Assembly (NCBI GenBank): GCA_946413695.1
Contig: CAMKLV010000007.1
Location: 1-64,000 of the forward strand
Length of the DNA stretch: 64,000 nt
Direction of reading: 5' to 3'
Origin: Firm-04 sp946413695
GTDB lineage: Bacteria; Bacillota; Clostridia; Oscillospirales; Ruminococcaceae
The notes under the pieces: generated by a model
What the model was told of the DNA's origin: nothing
The model's database searches: none
Seen by the model: only the letters and a program-made list of their open reading frames with translations
Program-made: the position numbers and the translations under genes
Part shown: piece after piece, positions 1 to 8,745 of the stretch
Numbering within the stretch: the stretch's first letter is position 1
Layout: every line of letters starts with the position of its first letter

Positions 1-1
1 A

Positions 2-1900
2 AAGGTCGATGAAGGCCACGAAGTTGCAAAGGATTCCTGGACACAGCTCGCAAACACCTCGTTCACGATTCCGGCAGGCGCATCCGATGTCAAGCTCTAT
101 GTTGAGACCAATGACACCACGATCGACTTCTACATCGACGAAGTCATCGGCGCTCCGAAGGGCACCTCGATCGACGGCCCGAAGGGTGCAACCGTTTCCA
201 ACTCCAAAATCCTCGGCGATGTCAACTGCGACGGCGTAATCTCCTCCGCAGACCTCTCCGCACTCAAGACTGCTCTCAAGAGCGGCACATTCATCTCCTC
301 TTCTTCCAAGAAGAACGCAGATGTCAACTCGAGCCTGAAGGTCACCGATGAGGACGCAAAGGTTCTGCTCGATTACCTGCTCACTAAGATCACCAAGTTC
401 CCAGTCGCTGAGCCGGAAGTCACCCAGCTTGATTTCTCCCAGATGGAAAAATCATTCAGCGGTGCAAACATCGCAACCTCTACCAAGAAGTATAACGAAA
501 ACAACCCGTGTACCACCCAGCGTTTCGGCGCAGACCCGGGCTGGATGGTCTACGAAGACAGACTGTATCTCTACACCACCAACGATGCATTTGAGTACAA
601 CGGCAACCAGATGAAGGAGAATTCCTACAACTCCGGTACCATCAACTGCATCTCCTCCGAAGACCTCGTCAACTGGACCGACCACGGCGCAATTCCGGTT
701 GCTGCAAGAAACGGCAGAACCACCGGCGGCGTTGCAAAGTGGGCATCAAATGCATGGGCACCGGATGCTCTGCATAAGAAGATCAACGGCAAGGAAAAGT
801 TCTTCCTGTACTTCGCAAACAACGGTTCCGGCGTCGGCGTGCTGACTTCTGACAGCCCGACAAGCGGATTCGTAGATCCGATCGGCAGCGAGCTCGTTTC
901 CAAGTCCAAGGTTGCGAACATGAATGACGTTGTCTGGATGTTCGACCCGGGTGTCTACTACGATGAGAAGACCGACGAAGCTTACCTGTTCATGGGCGGC
1001 GGCGTTGACGGCAGAGACAAGGCAAACCCGAAGACCGGCCGCTGCATGAAGCTCGGCAATGACATGATCTCCATTTCCGGTCAGGCAAACACACTGGAGA
1101 ACCCGTATCTGTTCGAGGACTCCAGCCTGATCAAGATCGGCAACCTCTGGTATTACTCCTACTGCGCAAACTGGAACGTTCCGAGCGGATGCAACATCAA
1201 CGGCGTTTCCTTCGGCAGCGCAGATATCCTCTACATGACAAACAGCAACCCGATGGGTCCGTGGACTTCCAGCCAGCTCGCCGGTATGGTCTTCCAGAAC
1301 ACCGGTACACAGCGCATCGACAACGGCGGCAACAACCACCACTCGATCGTTGAGTTCAAGGGCAAGTACTACCTCGCATACCACTGCAGACAGACCGAGA
1401 TGCGTATGGGCGTCAACGGCGGCAAGGGTCTCAACTACCGCTCCACCTGTATTGATCCGGCTGACTACAATCCTTCCACCGGCAAGATCTCTGCAAAGGG
1501 TACTCATACCGGCTGCACGCAGCTCCAGAAGCTCAACCCGTTCACCACTGTTCAGGCTGAGACAATGGCAAACCAGGGCGGCATCCAGATCAAGGGCGTT
1601 GGCGATACTGTCGTTACCGATATCCAGAAGGGCGACTGGACCATGCTCAAGGGTGTTGACTTCAAAGACGGCTGCAAGACATTCTCTGCACGCGCTTCTT
1701 CCAAGAACGGCGCTGTGATCAAGGTCTGCAAGGCCAACTCTTCCGGCGGCATCGGTGATGCATTTGCATACATCGAGGTTCCGGCAGGCGGCACCATGAC
1801 CGATATCGCTCCGGTTGCTTGCAACAGCATCGAGGGCGTGAACGACATTTACTTCGTATTCAGCGGTGAGCTCGAATTCGATAGCTGGTCGTTCAAGTAA
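2..1900 (+). CDS. Multidomain xylan-degrading enzyme: CBM - dockerin - GH43 - CBM6 (5' truncated by window)
   Basis: The frame is open from base 2, so the 5' end lies outside the window. Residues 1-60 are the end of a beta-sandwich carbohydrate-binding module (CBM22/CBM4-like, with DVKLYVET and DFYIDEV). Residues 72-130 form a type I dockerin: the first calcium loop (GDVNCDGVISSADL) is canonical, the second (ADVNSSLKVTDED) is degenerate. Residues about 150-510 are a GH43 five-blade propeller, with acidic residues in DPGWMVYED, FDPGVYYDE and FEDSSLIKIG as candidate catalytic Asp/Asp/Glu. The last 110 residues resemble CBM6 (starting VQAETMANQGG). Such an enzyme would be secreted and docked to a cohesin scaffold to attack arabinoxylan. 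A GH10 or GH11 xylanase upstream is likely in this architecture but is not visible here. Confidence 0.88.
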   Translation, partial: KVDEGHEVAKDSWTQLANTSFTIPAGASDVKLYVETNDTTIDFYIDEVIGAPKGTSIDGPKGATVSNSKILGDVNCDGVISSADLSALKTALKSGTFISSSSKKNADVNSSLKVTDEDAKVLLDYLLTKITKFPVAEPEVTQLDFSQMEKSFSGANIATSTKKYNENNPCTTQRFGADPGWMVYEDRLYLYTTNDAFEYNGNQMKENSYNSGTINCISSEDLVNWTDHGAIPVAARNGRTTGGVAKWASNAWAPDALHKKINGKEKFFLYFANNGSGVGVLTSDSPTSGFVDPIGSELVSKSKVANMNDVVWMFDPGVYYDEKTDEAYLFMGGGVDGRDKANPKTGRCMKLGNDMISISGQANTLENPYLFEDSSLIKIGNLWYYSYCANWNVPSGCNINGVSFGSADILYMTNSNPMGPWTSSQLAGMVFQNTGTQRIDNGGNNHHSIVEFKGKYYLAYHCRQTEMRMGVNGGKGLNYRSTCIDPADYNPSTGKISAKGTHTGCTQLQKLNPFTTVQAETMANQGGIQIKGVGDTVVTDIQKGDWTMLKGVDFKDGCKTFSARASSKNGAVIKVCKANSSGGIGDAFAYIEVPAGGTMTDIAPVACNSIEGVNDIYFVFSGELEFDSWSFK

Positions 1901-1920
1901 TTACGCTCCCCCCAAAATCT

Positions 1921-1964
1921 GGCTGTGTGAATTCGCTTCGGTGAATTCACACAGCCATTTTCTT
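1921..1964 (+). terminator. Rho-independent terminator of the GH43 enzyme gene
   Basis: Perfect 14-bp arms at 1921-1934 and 1943-1956 with an 8-nt loop, followed by ATTTTCTTT. Confidence 0.85.
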
Positions 1965-1997
1965 TGTCCGGAAACAGCTTCATTCGTTGACATTCTA

Positions 1998-2026
1998 TTG
2001 ACACGTCAGCGGCGCTGTGTTATAAT
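1998..2026 (+). promoter_or_regulatory. Sigma-A promoter
   Basis: TTGACA at 1998-2003 and TATAAT at 2021-2026 with a 17-nt spacer, both perfect matches. It decides the start of the next gene, because an upstream in-frame ATG at 2026 would lie inside the -10 box. Confidence 0.9.
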
Positions 2027-2064
2027 TGGTGATAAGATCAATCCACAAAAGGAAGGTGTCCGCA

Positions 2065-2958
2065 GTGTTCAGCATTGATATGTCGCAAATTGATTTTTCC
2101 AATCTGACTTTTCCGCGTCTTACTAAAAAATACAAAACTGTCTCGCAGTTATACAGAGCGTGTCAATATGAGGAAGCCGAAGCTTTGGCAAATACACTGA
2201 GCGGAAATGAACCCCAGCTTGCTGACATGCGGGCACAGACCGCGTTTTTCCGCTCTGACTTCAATACATGTGTACAGCAAACACTTTTGTTTTATCCCTA
2301 TTTGGACGAGTGGTATTCGGGTAACAAACGAAGCGAGTCGCAAAAGATGCTTGCGTTTGCGCTGCAAAGAGCGGATGCAGATATCAGACAGGAGGCAATC
2401 GGAATTCTGAAGAAGATGTATCATCATTTCTCCGATGAACAGCTTGACAGGCGCGAGATGGCACATTTCAAGGCAATCCCGCAGCTGATCGAACATGCAA
2501 CCGGTCCGCTCGGGCAATGTTCAAATCCAGATGCAAACTATACGCCGCCGGAAACGCCCCAAGAGCTGTCTGCTGTTCTGGATGGTTTTCTTGAAACGAA
2601 CAAAAAGCGCCTTGCAAAACTGCAGGGTAACCCGCTGGATGATCCGCAAATCGTCAGCAAACTTCTGGTCACGGTCATAGATCAATGCCGTCCCAAAGAT
2701 TATCTGTATCTGTATGAAAAGCATCTCTGCTCCCCCGCGCTGCAGTACGCACATTTTCGTGCTGCCAAAATACACTTATACTTAAACCAGCCGGAAAAAG
2801 CGCGTGAAGCATTGCTCAATTATGCGAGATACGGGTTCTGGCCGGTAGAGTGGTCGGATGTCAGACCGATGGCGATCGTTGACTGCCCGTTTATCCCGCT
2901 GCTTGACAAAGAACTGCTCGATTGCATCTATCGCATTCCCTTTACGCACGAGATATGA
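2065..2958 (+). CDS. Conserved hypothetical protein, 297 aa
   Basis: I do not recognise the family. The GTG start at 2065 is chosen because AAAAGGAAGG lies 8 nt upstream and a perfect promoter places transcription start near 2033. No signal peptide or membrane segment is seen. The protein is soluble and helix-rich, with features such as YRACQYEEAEALANTLSG and LNQPEKAREALLNYARYG that suggest TPR-like helical repeats at both ends. It stands alone between a terminator upstream and a shared hairpin downstream. A scaffolding role is only a guess from the repeat-like helices. Confidence 0.75.
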   Translation: MFSIDMSQIDFSNLTFPRLTKKYKTVSQLYRACQYEEAEALANTLSGNEPQLADMRAQTAFFRSDFNTCVQQTLLFYPYLDEWYSGNKRSESQKMLAFALQRADADIRQEAIGILKKMYHHFSDEQLDRREMAHFKAIPQLIEHATGPLGQCSNPDANYTPPETPQELSAVLDGFLETNKKRLAKLQGNPLDDPQIVSKLLVTVIDQCRPKDYLYLYEKHLCSPALQYAHFRAAKIHLYLNQPEKAREALLNYARYGFWPVEWSDVRPMAIVDCPFIPLLDKELLDCIYRIPFTHEI

Positions 2959-2966
2959 AAAACGAA

Positions 2967-2996
2967 TGCCCCGAGGCACTGCAGCGCTTCGGGGCA
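2967..2996. terminator. Hairpin between convergent genes
   Basis: Arms TGCCCCGA (2967-2974) and TCGGGGCA (2989-2996) lie between two converging genes. The T-tracts are poor on both sides, so termination may be weak. Confidence 0.55.
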
Positions 2997-3003
2997 GATT
3001 GAT

Positions 3004-3585
3004 TTATGCGTAAAAGCCGAACGGCAGACATCCGGCGCCGAGATTCTCCTCCATTGCCACCTGACGCAGTCTGCTTCGTGTGACAAAACCAAGCCTTACC
3101 ACCCAAGCATCCGCGAGCTGACAGGCAATCACTCGACCCTGCACCAGCGCATAAAGGCGCAGCTCCTTCGGATGACTGAGATCAAGAGACTGCTGCACAA
3201 ATTTCGCATAACGCATGTAGTGTGCATAGTCGGTTTGCTCGGTATTCCAGTGATTGCGGTCTCTCGTCAGCGGGCGGGATTTCGGGTCCGGATAGGAATA
3301 ATTGCGAAAGAGCGCCTTGTCGCGATCATCCAGCCGGAACATCTCCTCGATCTCATCCGCCGCGTAAAAAGCGTAGCTGAACATCACCTGCCGGACATTT
3401 CCGGCGCGCAGAAACCGCAGAAACTCATCGAGATTCCCTGTCACAAAATCGGCGAACCGCTGCTGCGCAACCTGCATCGGGATCATTTTTCGCTCCCGCA
3501 GACGGCTCAGCAGATCCTCCCGCTTCGGCAGACAGTATTCTGCATGCGCTATGATCTCCCTGATTTCTTCTTCCCGATACATCAT
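3004..3585 (-). CDS. Conserved hypothetical protein, 193 aa
   Basis: I do not recognise the family. Start at 3585 (ATG ATG) follows an AGGGGG Shine-Dalgarno, and a perfect promoter lies at 3651-3679. The protein is soluble and charged, with no signal or membrane segment. A run of charged and aromatic residues in the middle (DPKSRPLTRDRNHWNTEQ) and a basic C-terminal third are visible. It is monocistronic, divergent from the glycerol-3-phosphate dehydrogenase genes. No function is proposed. Confidence 0.7.
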   Translation of the reverse strand: MMYREEEIREIIAHAEYCLPKREDLLSRLRERKMIPMQVAQQRFADFVTGNLDEFLRFLRAGNVRQVMFSYAFYAADEIEEMFRLDDRDKALFRNYSYPDPKSRPLTRDRNHWNTEQTDYAHYMRYAKFVQQSLDLSHPKELRLYALVQGRVIACQLADAWVVRLGFVTRSRLRQVAMEENLGAGCLPFGFYA

Positions 3586-3650
3586 ATGGATCCCCCTTTT
3601 CTATTCCCGTTTCGATATAAACTGCTTGAATTGCTTTTGTTTCTGACCTT

Positions 3651-3679
3651 ATTATAGCACGCAATTCACATCTTGTCAA
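3651..3679 (-). promoter_or_regulatory. Sigma-A promoter for the 193-aa gene
   Basis: On the minus strand TTGACA (3679-3674) and TATAAT (3656-3651) with a 17-nt spacer, both perfect. The rest of 3586-3910 is a divergent intergenic region; besides the two promoters I see no gene in it. Confidence 0.88.
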
Positions 3680-3823
3680 TCTTTCGTTCATATTTTGTTC
3701 ACACTTACAAATACGGCACTATAGATTTATGCAAATGAGCGGAGATGCAAACATTCCCGCTGTAAATTCCGTCTGATTTCAGTCAATTGCGCTCGAAATC
3801 TGTATTGAATCAACAATTGCCAC

Positions 3824-3851
3824 TTGACAAATCTGATTAAAAATGTATAAT
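3824..3851 (+). promoter_or_regulatory. Promoter of the glpA-like operon
   Basis: TTGACA at 3824-3829 and TATAAT at 3846-3851 with a 16-nt spacer. Confidence 0.8.
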
Positions 3852-3916
3852 AGTATTATACCCAATGTCATGCCGGAATCCGGCAAATACACTGACAGAA
3901 TGAAAGAGAAATGCCT

Positions 3917-5344
3917 ATGTATGATGTAGTTATCATCGGAGCCGGCATTACCGGCACCATGCTGTGCAGGAAGCTGTCACAGTACCGCCTGAAAATAGCC
4001 GTCCTCGAAAAAGCGAACGATATTGCCGAGGGCGCAACAATGGCGAATTCCGCGATCATCCATGTCGGATACGATCCGGAGGACGGCACAAACAAAGCGG
4101 AGCTCAATGTCAAGGGCGCGCTGCAGTACGAGCAGATCTGCAAGGAGCTGCACTGTGCGCGCAAAGTGACCGGCGCATATATTGCCGCCTGCGGTCCGGA
4201 GGAGGAGGCAGCGCTCGATGTTCTCGCAGCGCGCGCGGATGCGAGAGGCATCCCCTATCACGATTTGAACCGTGATGAAGCGCTGAAGAATGAGCCGAAT
4301 CTCTCGGAAAATGTCACGCGCGTGCTTGATTTTTACACCACGGCAGTTGTATATCCGTGGGAAATCGCGAACGCATGCATGGAGGTCGCATGTCAGAACG
4401 GCGCGGAGCTGCATCTAAATACGCCGTGCACCGCAATTGCGAAAGAGGGCGACTGCTGGCGCATCACAACGCCCGCCGGTGATTTTGTCACGCGATATGT
4501 GATCAATGCAGCCGGTGTCCACGCCGAGGAGATTCACAATATGGTCGGCAAGGCGGAATGGCACGCAACACCGCGCCGCGGCGAGTATTATGTCCTCGAT
4601 CAGGATGTGCAGCCGATCCGGCACATCATCTTTCCTGTTCCCTCAAAGGAAAAGGGCAAGGGCGTTCTCGCAATCCCGACGGTTTACGGCAATACACTGA
4701 TTGGCCCGAACAGCGATTTCCTCGATGATCCCGACGATAACGGCACCTCGGACGCAGGTCTTGCCTATGTCCGCGCGAATATCAGCAAAACGCTGAACAA
4801 TATTCCGCTGAACCGCTCAATCCGCACATTTGCAGGCATCCGCCCGACAACCACATCCCCCGATTTTATCATCGAGGAAGTTGCAGGCGCGCCGCACTTC
4901 ATTGACGCGGTTTCGATCGAATCCCCCGGACTGGCTTCTTCTCCGGCGATCGCTGACCGGATTATTGAAATTCTTGCGCAGTCTCTGCCGCTGGAACAGA
5001 ATCCGGATGCAGTTATGACGCGCAAAAAGCCTGTTGTGCTGGCTGACCTTTCCGTTGAGGAGCGCAACGAGCTGATTCGCGAGAATCCGGCATACGGCAA
5101 AATCATCTGCCGCTGTGAACAGATCTCCGAGGGCGAGATCATCGACTGCATCCGCAGACCATGCGGTGCACGGACGGTCAAGGGCGTGAAAAAGCGTGTG
5201 CGTCCGGGCATGGGCAGATGTCAGGGCGGCTTCTGCGAGCCAAAGGTCGTGCATATCCTCGAACGCGAGCTCGGCATCTCGCCGCTCGACGTTGTCTATG
5301 ACACCCCCGACTCTAAAATTCTGCAAAGTGAGAATCGCATATGA
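3917..5344 (+). CDS. glpA: Glycerol-3-phosphate dehydrogenase subunit A-like FAD oxidoreductase
   Basis: It oxidises glycerol-3-phosphate to dihydroxyacetone phosphate, or a closely related hydroxy acid, with FAD. The N-terminus carries the Rossmann motif GAGITG, followed by the DAO fold of the GlpA/LhgO type. A C-terminal BFD-like [2Fe-2S] domain is shown by CRC near residue 397 and GRCQGGFC near 432, giving four cysteines. Start 3917 is preferred over ATG 3911 because the AAGAG ribosome site would be only 2 nt from the latter. It overlaps the next gene by 4 nt, so the three genes form one operon, as in other Firmicutes. The exact substrate is inferred from family and neighbours. Confidence 0.88.
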   Translation: MYDVVIIGAGITGTMLCRKLSQYRLKIAVLEKANDIAEGATMANSAIIHVGYDPEDGTNKAELNVKGALQYEQICKELHCARKVTGAYIAACGPEEEAALDVLAARADARGIPYHDLNRDEALKNEPNLSENVTRVLDFYTTAVVYPWEIANACMEVACQNGAELHLNTPCTAIAKEGDCWRITTPAGDFVTRYVINAAGVHAEEIHNMVGKAEWHATPRRGEYYVLDQDVQPIRHIIFPVPSKEKGKGVLAIPTVYGNTLIGPNSDFLDDPDDNGTSDAGLAYVRANISKTLNNIPLNRSIRTFAGIRPTTTSPDFIIEEVAGAPHFIDAVSIESPGLASSPAIADRIIEILAQSLPLEQNPDAVMTRKKPVVLADLSVEERNELIRENPAYGKIICRCEQISEGEIIDCIRRPCGARTVKGVKKRVRPGMGRCQGGFCEPKVVHILERELGISPLDVVYDTPDSKILQSENRI

Positions 5345-6594
5345 AGAACGTACAGGCTATTATCATCGGCGGCGGCAGTGCCGGCCTTTCCGCCGCTGTG
5401 ACACTCAAGAAAAACGGCATTGAAGATGTCCTCGTCATCGAGAAGGATGAGGAACCGGGCGGCATTCTGGAGCAATGTATCCACAATGGCTTCGGACTGC
5501 ACACCTTCAAAGAACAGCTTTCCGGTCCGGCTTATGCAGAGCGCTTCATCCGCATGGCTGAGGAGCAGAATGTCAAAATTCTGCTGAACACGATGGTCAC
5601 CAAACTGACGCCTGACCGCATTGTCGAGTATGTCAACGCGGAGGAAGGCACGGTGCGGGTGCAGGCGGATGCTGTCATCCTTGCGGTCGGCTGCTATGAG
5701 CGCCCGCGCGGCGGCATCAATATCACCGGCTCACGCCCTGCGGGCATCTACACCACAGGTCAGGCACAGCGCTATCTCAATATCGACGGCTACATGGTCG
5801 GCAAGCGCGTGTTTATCCTCGGCTCCGGCGACATCGGTCTGATCATGGCGCGCCGCATGACGCTCGAGGGCGCACAGGTTGTCGGTGTGGCAGAGCTCAT
5901 GCCATATTCAAACGGACTGCCGCGCAATATGAAACAGTGCCTCGAGGATTTCAACATCCCGCTGTATCTCTCGCATACGGTCACGGAGGTCTTCGGCAGA
6001 GATCGTCTCGAGAAAATCGAGATGATGGAGGTCGATGAGAACCGAAACCCGATCCCCGGCACGGAGCAGTATATAGATGTGGACACGCTGCTGCTGTCTG
6101 TCGGTCTGATTCCGGAGAATCATCTTGCGGATCAGGCAGGCATTCAGATGGACCCGAGCACGAAAGGTCCGGTTGTCGATGACCGCTATATGACAAGTGC
6201 TGAGGGCATTTTCGCTTGCGGCAACGGTCTGCATGTGCATGATCTCGTTGACTACGTCACGCTGCAGGCGGCAAAGGCTGCAGAGGGTGCTGTCAGCTAT
6301 CTGCAGAACGGCAAACCGCAGGGCGAGCCGCTCCGCATTCAGAACGGCAATCAGGTCAGCTATTGCGTGCCGTCGCAGTTCTATCCGCAGGACCCCGCCG
6401 AAAAGCTGACCGTCTACTTCCGCGTCCGGACACCGCTGGACAAGGGCACGCTGGTCATTCGCTCCGGCGAGAAAATCATCCGCTCGGTCAAAAAGCGCAA
6501 GCTGGTGCCCTCTGTGATGGAGGAGGCATTGCTCCTGAAAAAGGATATGGCCGGACTGACCGAGCCAATCACAATCGAGATTGCGGAGGAATGA
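5341..6594 (+). CDS. NAD(P)/FAD-dependent oxidoreductase (GlpB-role subunit)
   Basis: A two-dinucleotide-fold flavoprotein. The FAD motif GGGSAG sits near residue 10 and the second motif GSGDIG near residue 160. The stretch GGILEQCIHNGFG is typical of the flavoprotein that accompanies GlpA-like dehydrogenases in Clostridia. It probably passes electrons from the GlpA-like subunit, via iron-sulfur clusters, to NAD or another carrier. Its ATG overlaps the stop of the upstream gene and its own stop is 3 nt before the DUF1667 gene, so expression is coupled. The C-terminal 80 residues form a beta-rich domain after the last flavin segment. The subunit role is inference from gene order. Confidence 0.87.
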   Translation: MKNVQAIIIGGGSAGLSAAVTLKKNGIEDVLVIEKDEEPGGILEQCIHNGFGLHTFKEQLSGPAYAERFIRMAEEQNVKILLNTMVTKLTPDRIVEYVNAEEGTVRVQADAVILAVGCYERPRGGINITGSRPAGIYTTGQAQRYLNIDGYMVGKRVFILGSGDIGLIMARRMTLEGAQVVGVAELMPYSNGLPRNMKQCLEDFNIPLYLSHTVTEVFGRDRLEKIEMMEVDENRNPIPGTEQYIDVDTLLLSVGLIPENHLADQAGIQMDPSTKGPVVDDRYMTSAEGIFACGNGLHVHDLVDYVTLQAAKAAEGAVSYLQNGKPQGEPLRIQNGNQVSYCVPSQFYPQDPAEKLTVYFRVRTPLDKGTLVIRSGEKIIRSVKKRKLVPSVMEEALLLKKDMAGLTEPITIEIAEE

Positions 6595-6597
6595 GAT

Positions 6598-6960
6598 ATG
6601 GTAAAAGAGCTGATTTGTGTCAACTGTCCGGTCGGCTGCCGGCTGACAGTTGAAGTCGAAAACGATCAGGTGATCTCGGTCAGCGGCAACAGCTGCCCGC
6701 GCGGCGAGGAATACGCAAAGAGCGAATGTATCCGTCCGGCGCGCATCCTTACAACAACCGTCGGCATCACCGGTGCGATTCACCGCGTACTGCCGGTCAT
6801 CACGGAGCGCGAGATTCCGCTGGATATGATCATGGACGCAATGGATGCTGTCCGCGGCATCAAAGTTGAAGCGCCCGTCAAGGTCGGGGATGTCATCGCT
6901 GCCGATCTCCTCGGAACAGGCGTCAATCTGGTCGCTTCCCGTTCGATGGAGCACGTCTGA
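6598..6960 (+). CDS. DUF1667 protein, small iron-sulfur partner of the dehydrogenase
   Basis: A 120-residue cytoplasmic protein with four conserved cysteines: CVNCPVGC at residues 7-14 and NSCPRGEEYAKSE near residue 40. The spacing suits an iron-sulfur cluster. DUF1667 proteins follow GlpA-like and NAD(P)/FAD oxidoreductase genes in many Firmicutes, where they are assumed to be electron-transfer subunits. The start has the ribosome site GGAGG inside the end of the preceding gene. The gene ends the operon and a strong terminator follows. The electron-transfer role is inferred, not shown by the sequence. Confidence 0.88.
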   Translation: MVKELICVNCPVGCRLTVEVENDQVISVSGNSCPRGEEYAKSECIRPARILTTTVGITGAIHRVLPVITEREIPLDMIMDAMDAVRGIKVEAPVKVGDVIAADLLGTGVNLVASRSMEHV

Positions 6961-6983
6961 TTGCACAAATATGCATAAAGTTG

Positions 6984-7018
6984 TACAGCCGGAGCGATTG
7001 TCTCCGGCTGTATTTGTC
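6984..7018 (+). terminator. Terminator of the glp-like operon
   Basis: Eleven-bp arms (6984-6994 and 7002-7012) with a 7-nt loop and a following TTTGT tract. Confidence 0.8.
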
Positions 7019-7091
7019 TGTACAGAAACATCAAATATTTTCATATTGATGTTCGCTTTATCATGCTAACATACTAGCATATTAGAATATT

Positions 7092-7174
7092 GCACAATTG
7101 AAGCATGTCTGAATTGTGCGTTTTGGAGAATCTATATGATAATCCTTGCTTTTTTGCCCCATTTATGATATAAT
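7092..7174 (+). promoter_or_regulatory. Promoter and upstream palindrome of the MATE exporter gene
   Basis: TTGCTT (7146-7151) and TATAAT (7169-7174) with a 17-nt spacer. Upstream an inverted repeat GCACAATT (7092-7099) / AATTGTGC (7112-7119) may be an operator for a drug-responsive regulator or a second weak terminator. No regulator gene is adjacent. Confidence 0.6.
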
Positions 7175-7245
7175 ATTATCATATTTAGCGCCTCACCATA
7201 ACATTTAAGTAAACACACAATTGACAGAAAAAGAGGTATATTTGT

Positions 7246-8622
7246 ATGAACAGATCCAGTATTCGGTCGCAGTTTTTTAAGTACATTGTCTTTAATATCA
7301 TCAGCACGCTAGGCATTTCCGTCTATATCCTGATTGATACATATTTCATAGCGAAAGGTATGGGAGCAGACGGTCTTGCCGCACTGAACCTGTGCCTTCC
7401 TGTTTTTAATTTCATAAACGGATTCGGTCTGATGCTCGGCATCGGCGGCGGCAGCAAGTTCTCCATGCTCTATTGTCATGTGGAACGCCGCGAAACGGAT
7501 AAAATCTTTACAAATGCCTTCTATGCAGCGCTGATGATATCGGCTGTATTTGAACTGACCGGTATTTTCTTCTCGCGGCAGGTCACGATGCTTCTCGGCG
7601 CGGACAGCAGCATCTTTGATATGGCACACAGCTACCTGCGCACTGTTCTGCTGTTCTCCCCTGCGTTCATCCTGAACCAGCTGCTTGTCAACTTCATGCG
7701 CAATGACTGCGCGCCGAAGCTTGCAATGGCTGGCGTGCTCGGCAGCAGCGCGGCAAATGTTGTGCTGGATTATGTCTTCATTTTCCAGTACAATATGGGT
7801 ATGCGCGGTGCAGCGCTTGCAACATGCATCGCACCGTTCATCAGCATGGCAATCATGAGCATTCACTTCCTGACGGGCTGGAATGCATTTCAGCTGCGCA
7901 GAATCCGCCCTTCCAAAGAGATCACCAAGAACATTATGTCTCTCGGTCTCTATTCGCTCCTGACGGAGTGCTCCGGCGGCATCGTGATTCTTGTGTTCAA
8001 CTTTGTCATCTACAGACTGCTCGGCAATACCGGCATCGCTGCATACGGCATTATCGCAAATCTTGCGATTGTCTTTACAGCGATCTTCACCGGACTCTCC
8101 GGCGGTGTGCAGCCGCTGATGTGCTCCCTGCGCGGTGAGCATGACGAAAAGGGCATCCGTTATCTCTGCCGCATATCCGTCATCACCGCTGTGATTCTTG
8201 CAGTAGGCGCATATATTGCGCTCTACCTCAAGACCGGCACACTGGTTGCGCTGTTCAACAGTGATGCACAGACACAGCTTCAGTCGGTTGCTGAGCACGG
8301 TCTGCGGCTTTACTTCCTGTTCATGCCGTTCATGGGCATCAACTCGATTTTCACCGTGTACTTCACCGCCTGCGAGCTCCCGACTGCAGCACAGGTTGTC
8401 TCCCTGCTGCGCGGCGCACTGCTTGTGGTTCCGCTGGCATTCGTGTTCTACTTTACGCGGTCAATCAACGGCATCTGGCTGACAATCCCGATCGCGGAAC
8501 TCCTGACGCTTGGCGTCAGCAGCGTAATCAGCTTTTATATCGCAAAGCCCTACGGCGTCTATGTCTACCGCTATCAGCCGAAGGAGCGCACGATTCCGAC
8601 CAGCAACAAAAATCTGACTTAA
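7246..8622 (+). CDS. MATE family multidrug/cation exporter, 458 aa
   Basis: An integral membrane transporter with about 12 hydrophobic segments in two six-helix halves, the expected MATE length and layout. The N-terminus (FNIISTLGISVYILIDTYFI) and the start of helix 7 (GLYSLLTECSGGIVILVFNF) show the family pattern. It would export cationic drugs or metabolites using Na+ or H+ gradients; the substrate cannot be read from sequence. The ATG at 7246 has AAGAGG 9 nt upstream. It is monocistronic, with its own promoter and a strong terminator at 8626-8656. Confidence 0.9.
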   Translation: MNRSSIRSQFFKYIVFNIISTLGISVYILIDTYFIAKGMGADGLAALNLCLPVFNFINGFGLMLGIGGGSKFSMLYCHVERRETDKIFTNAFYAALMISAVFELTGIFFSRQVTMLLGADSSIFDMAHSYLRTVLLFSPAFILNQLLVNFMRNDCAPKLAMAGVLGSSAANVVLDYVFIFQYNMGMRGAALATCIAPFISMAIMSIHFLTGWNAFQLRRIRPSKEITKNIMSLGLYSLLTECSGGIVILVFNFVIYRLLGNTGIAAYGIIANLAIVFTAIFTGLSGGVQPLMCSLRGEHDEKGIRYLCRISVITAVILAVGAYIALYLKTGTLVALFNSDAQTQLQSVAEHGLRLYFLFMPFMGINSIFTVYFTACELPTAAQVVSLLRGALLVVPLAFVFYFTRSINGIWLTIPIAELLTLGVSSVISFYIAKPYGVYVYRYQPKERTIPTSNKNLT

Positions 8623-8625
8623 CAC

Positions 8626-8656
8626 AAAGCACCGTACCGAAAGTACGGTGCTTTTG
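8626..8656 (+). terminator. Terminator of the MATE gene
   Basis: Arms GCACCGTAC (8629-8637) and GTACGGTGC (8643-8651), 5-nt loop CGAAA, then TTTTGCTG. Confidence 0.85.
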
Positions 8657-8681
8657 CTGTCTCACCCGCAGGAATTGAAGG

Positions 8682-8710
8682 TTGACATTTTCTGCGCAAT
8701 ATGATATGAT
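8682..8710 (+). promoter_or_regulatory. Promoter of the lipoprotein gene
   Basis: TTGACA (8682-8687) and TATGAT (8705-8710) with a 17-nt spacer. Confidence 0.85.
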
Positions 8711-8745
8711 AATAATAATGATTTTCGTACAAAAGGAGATCAACT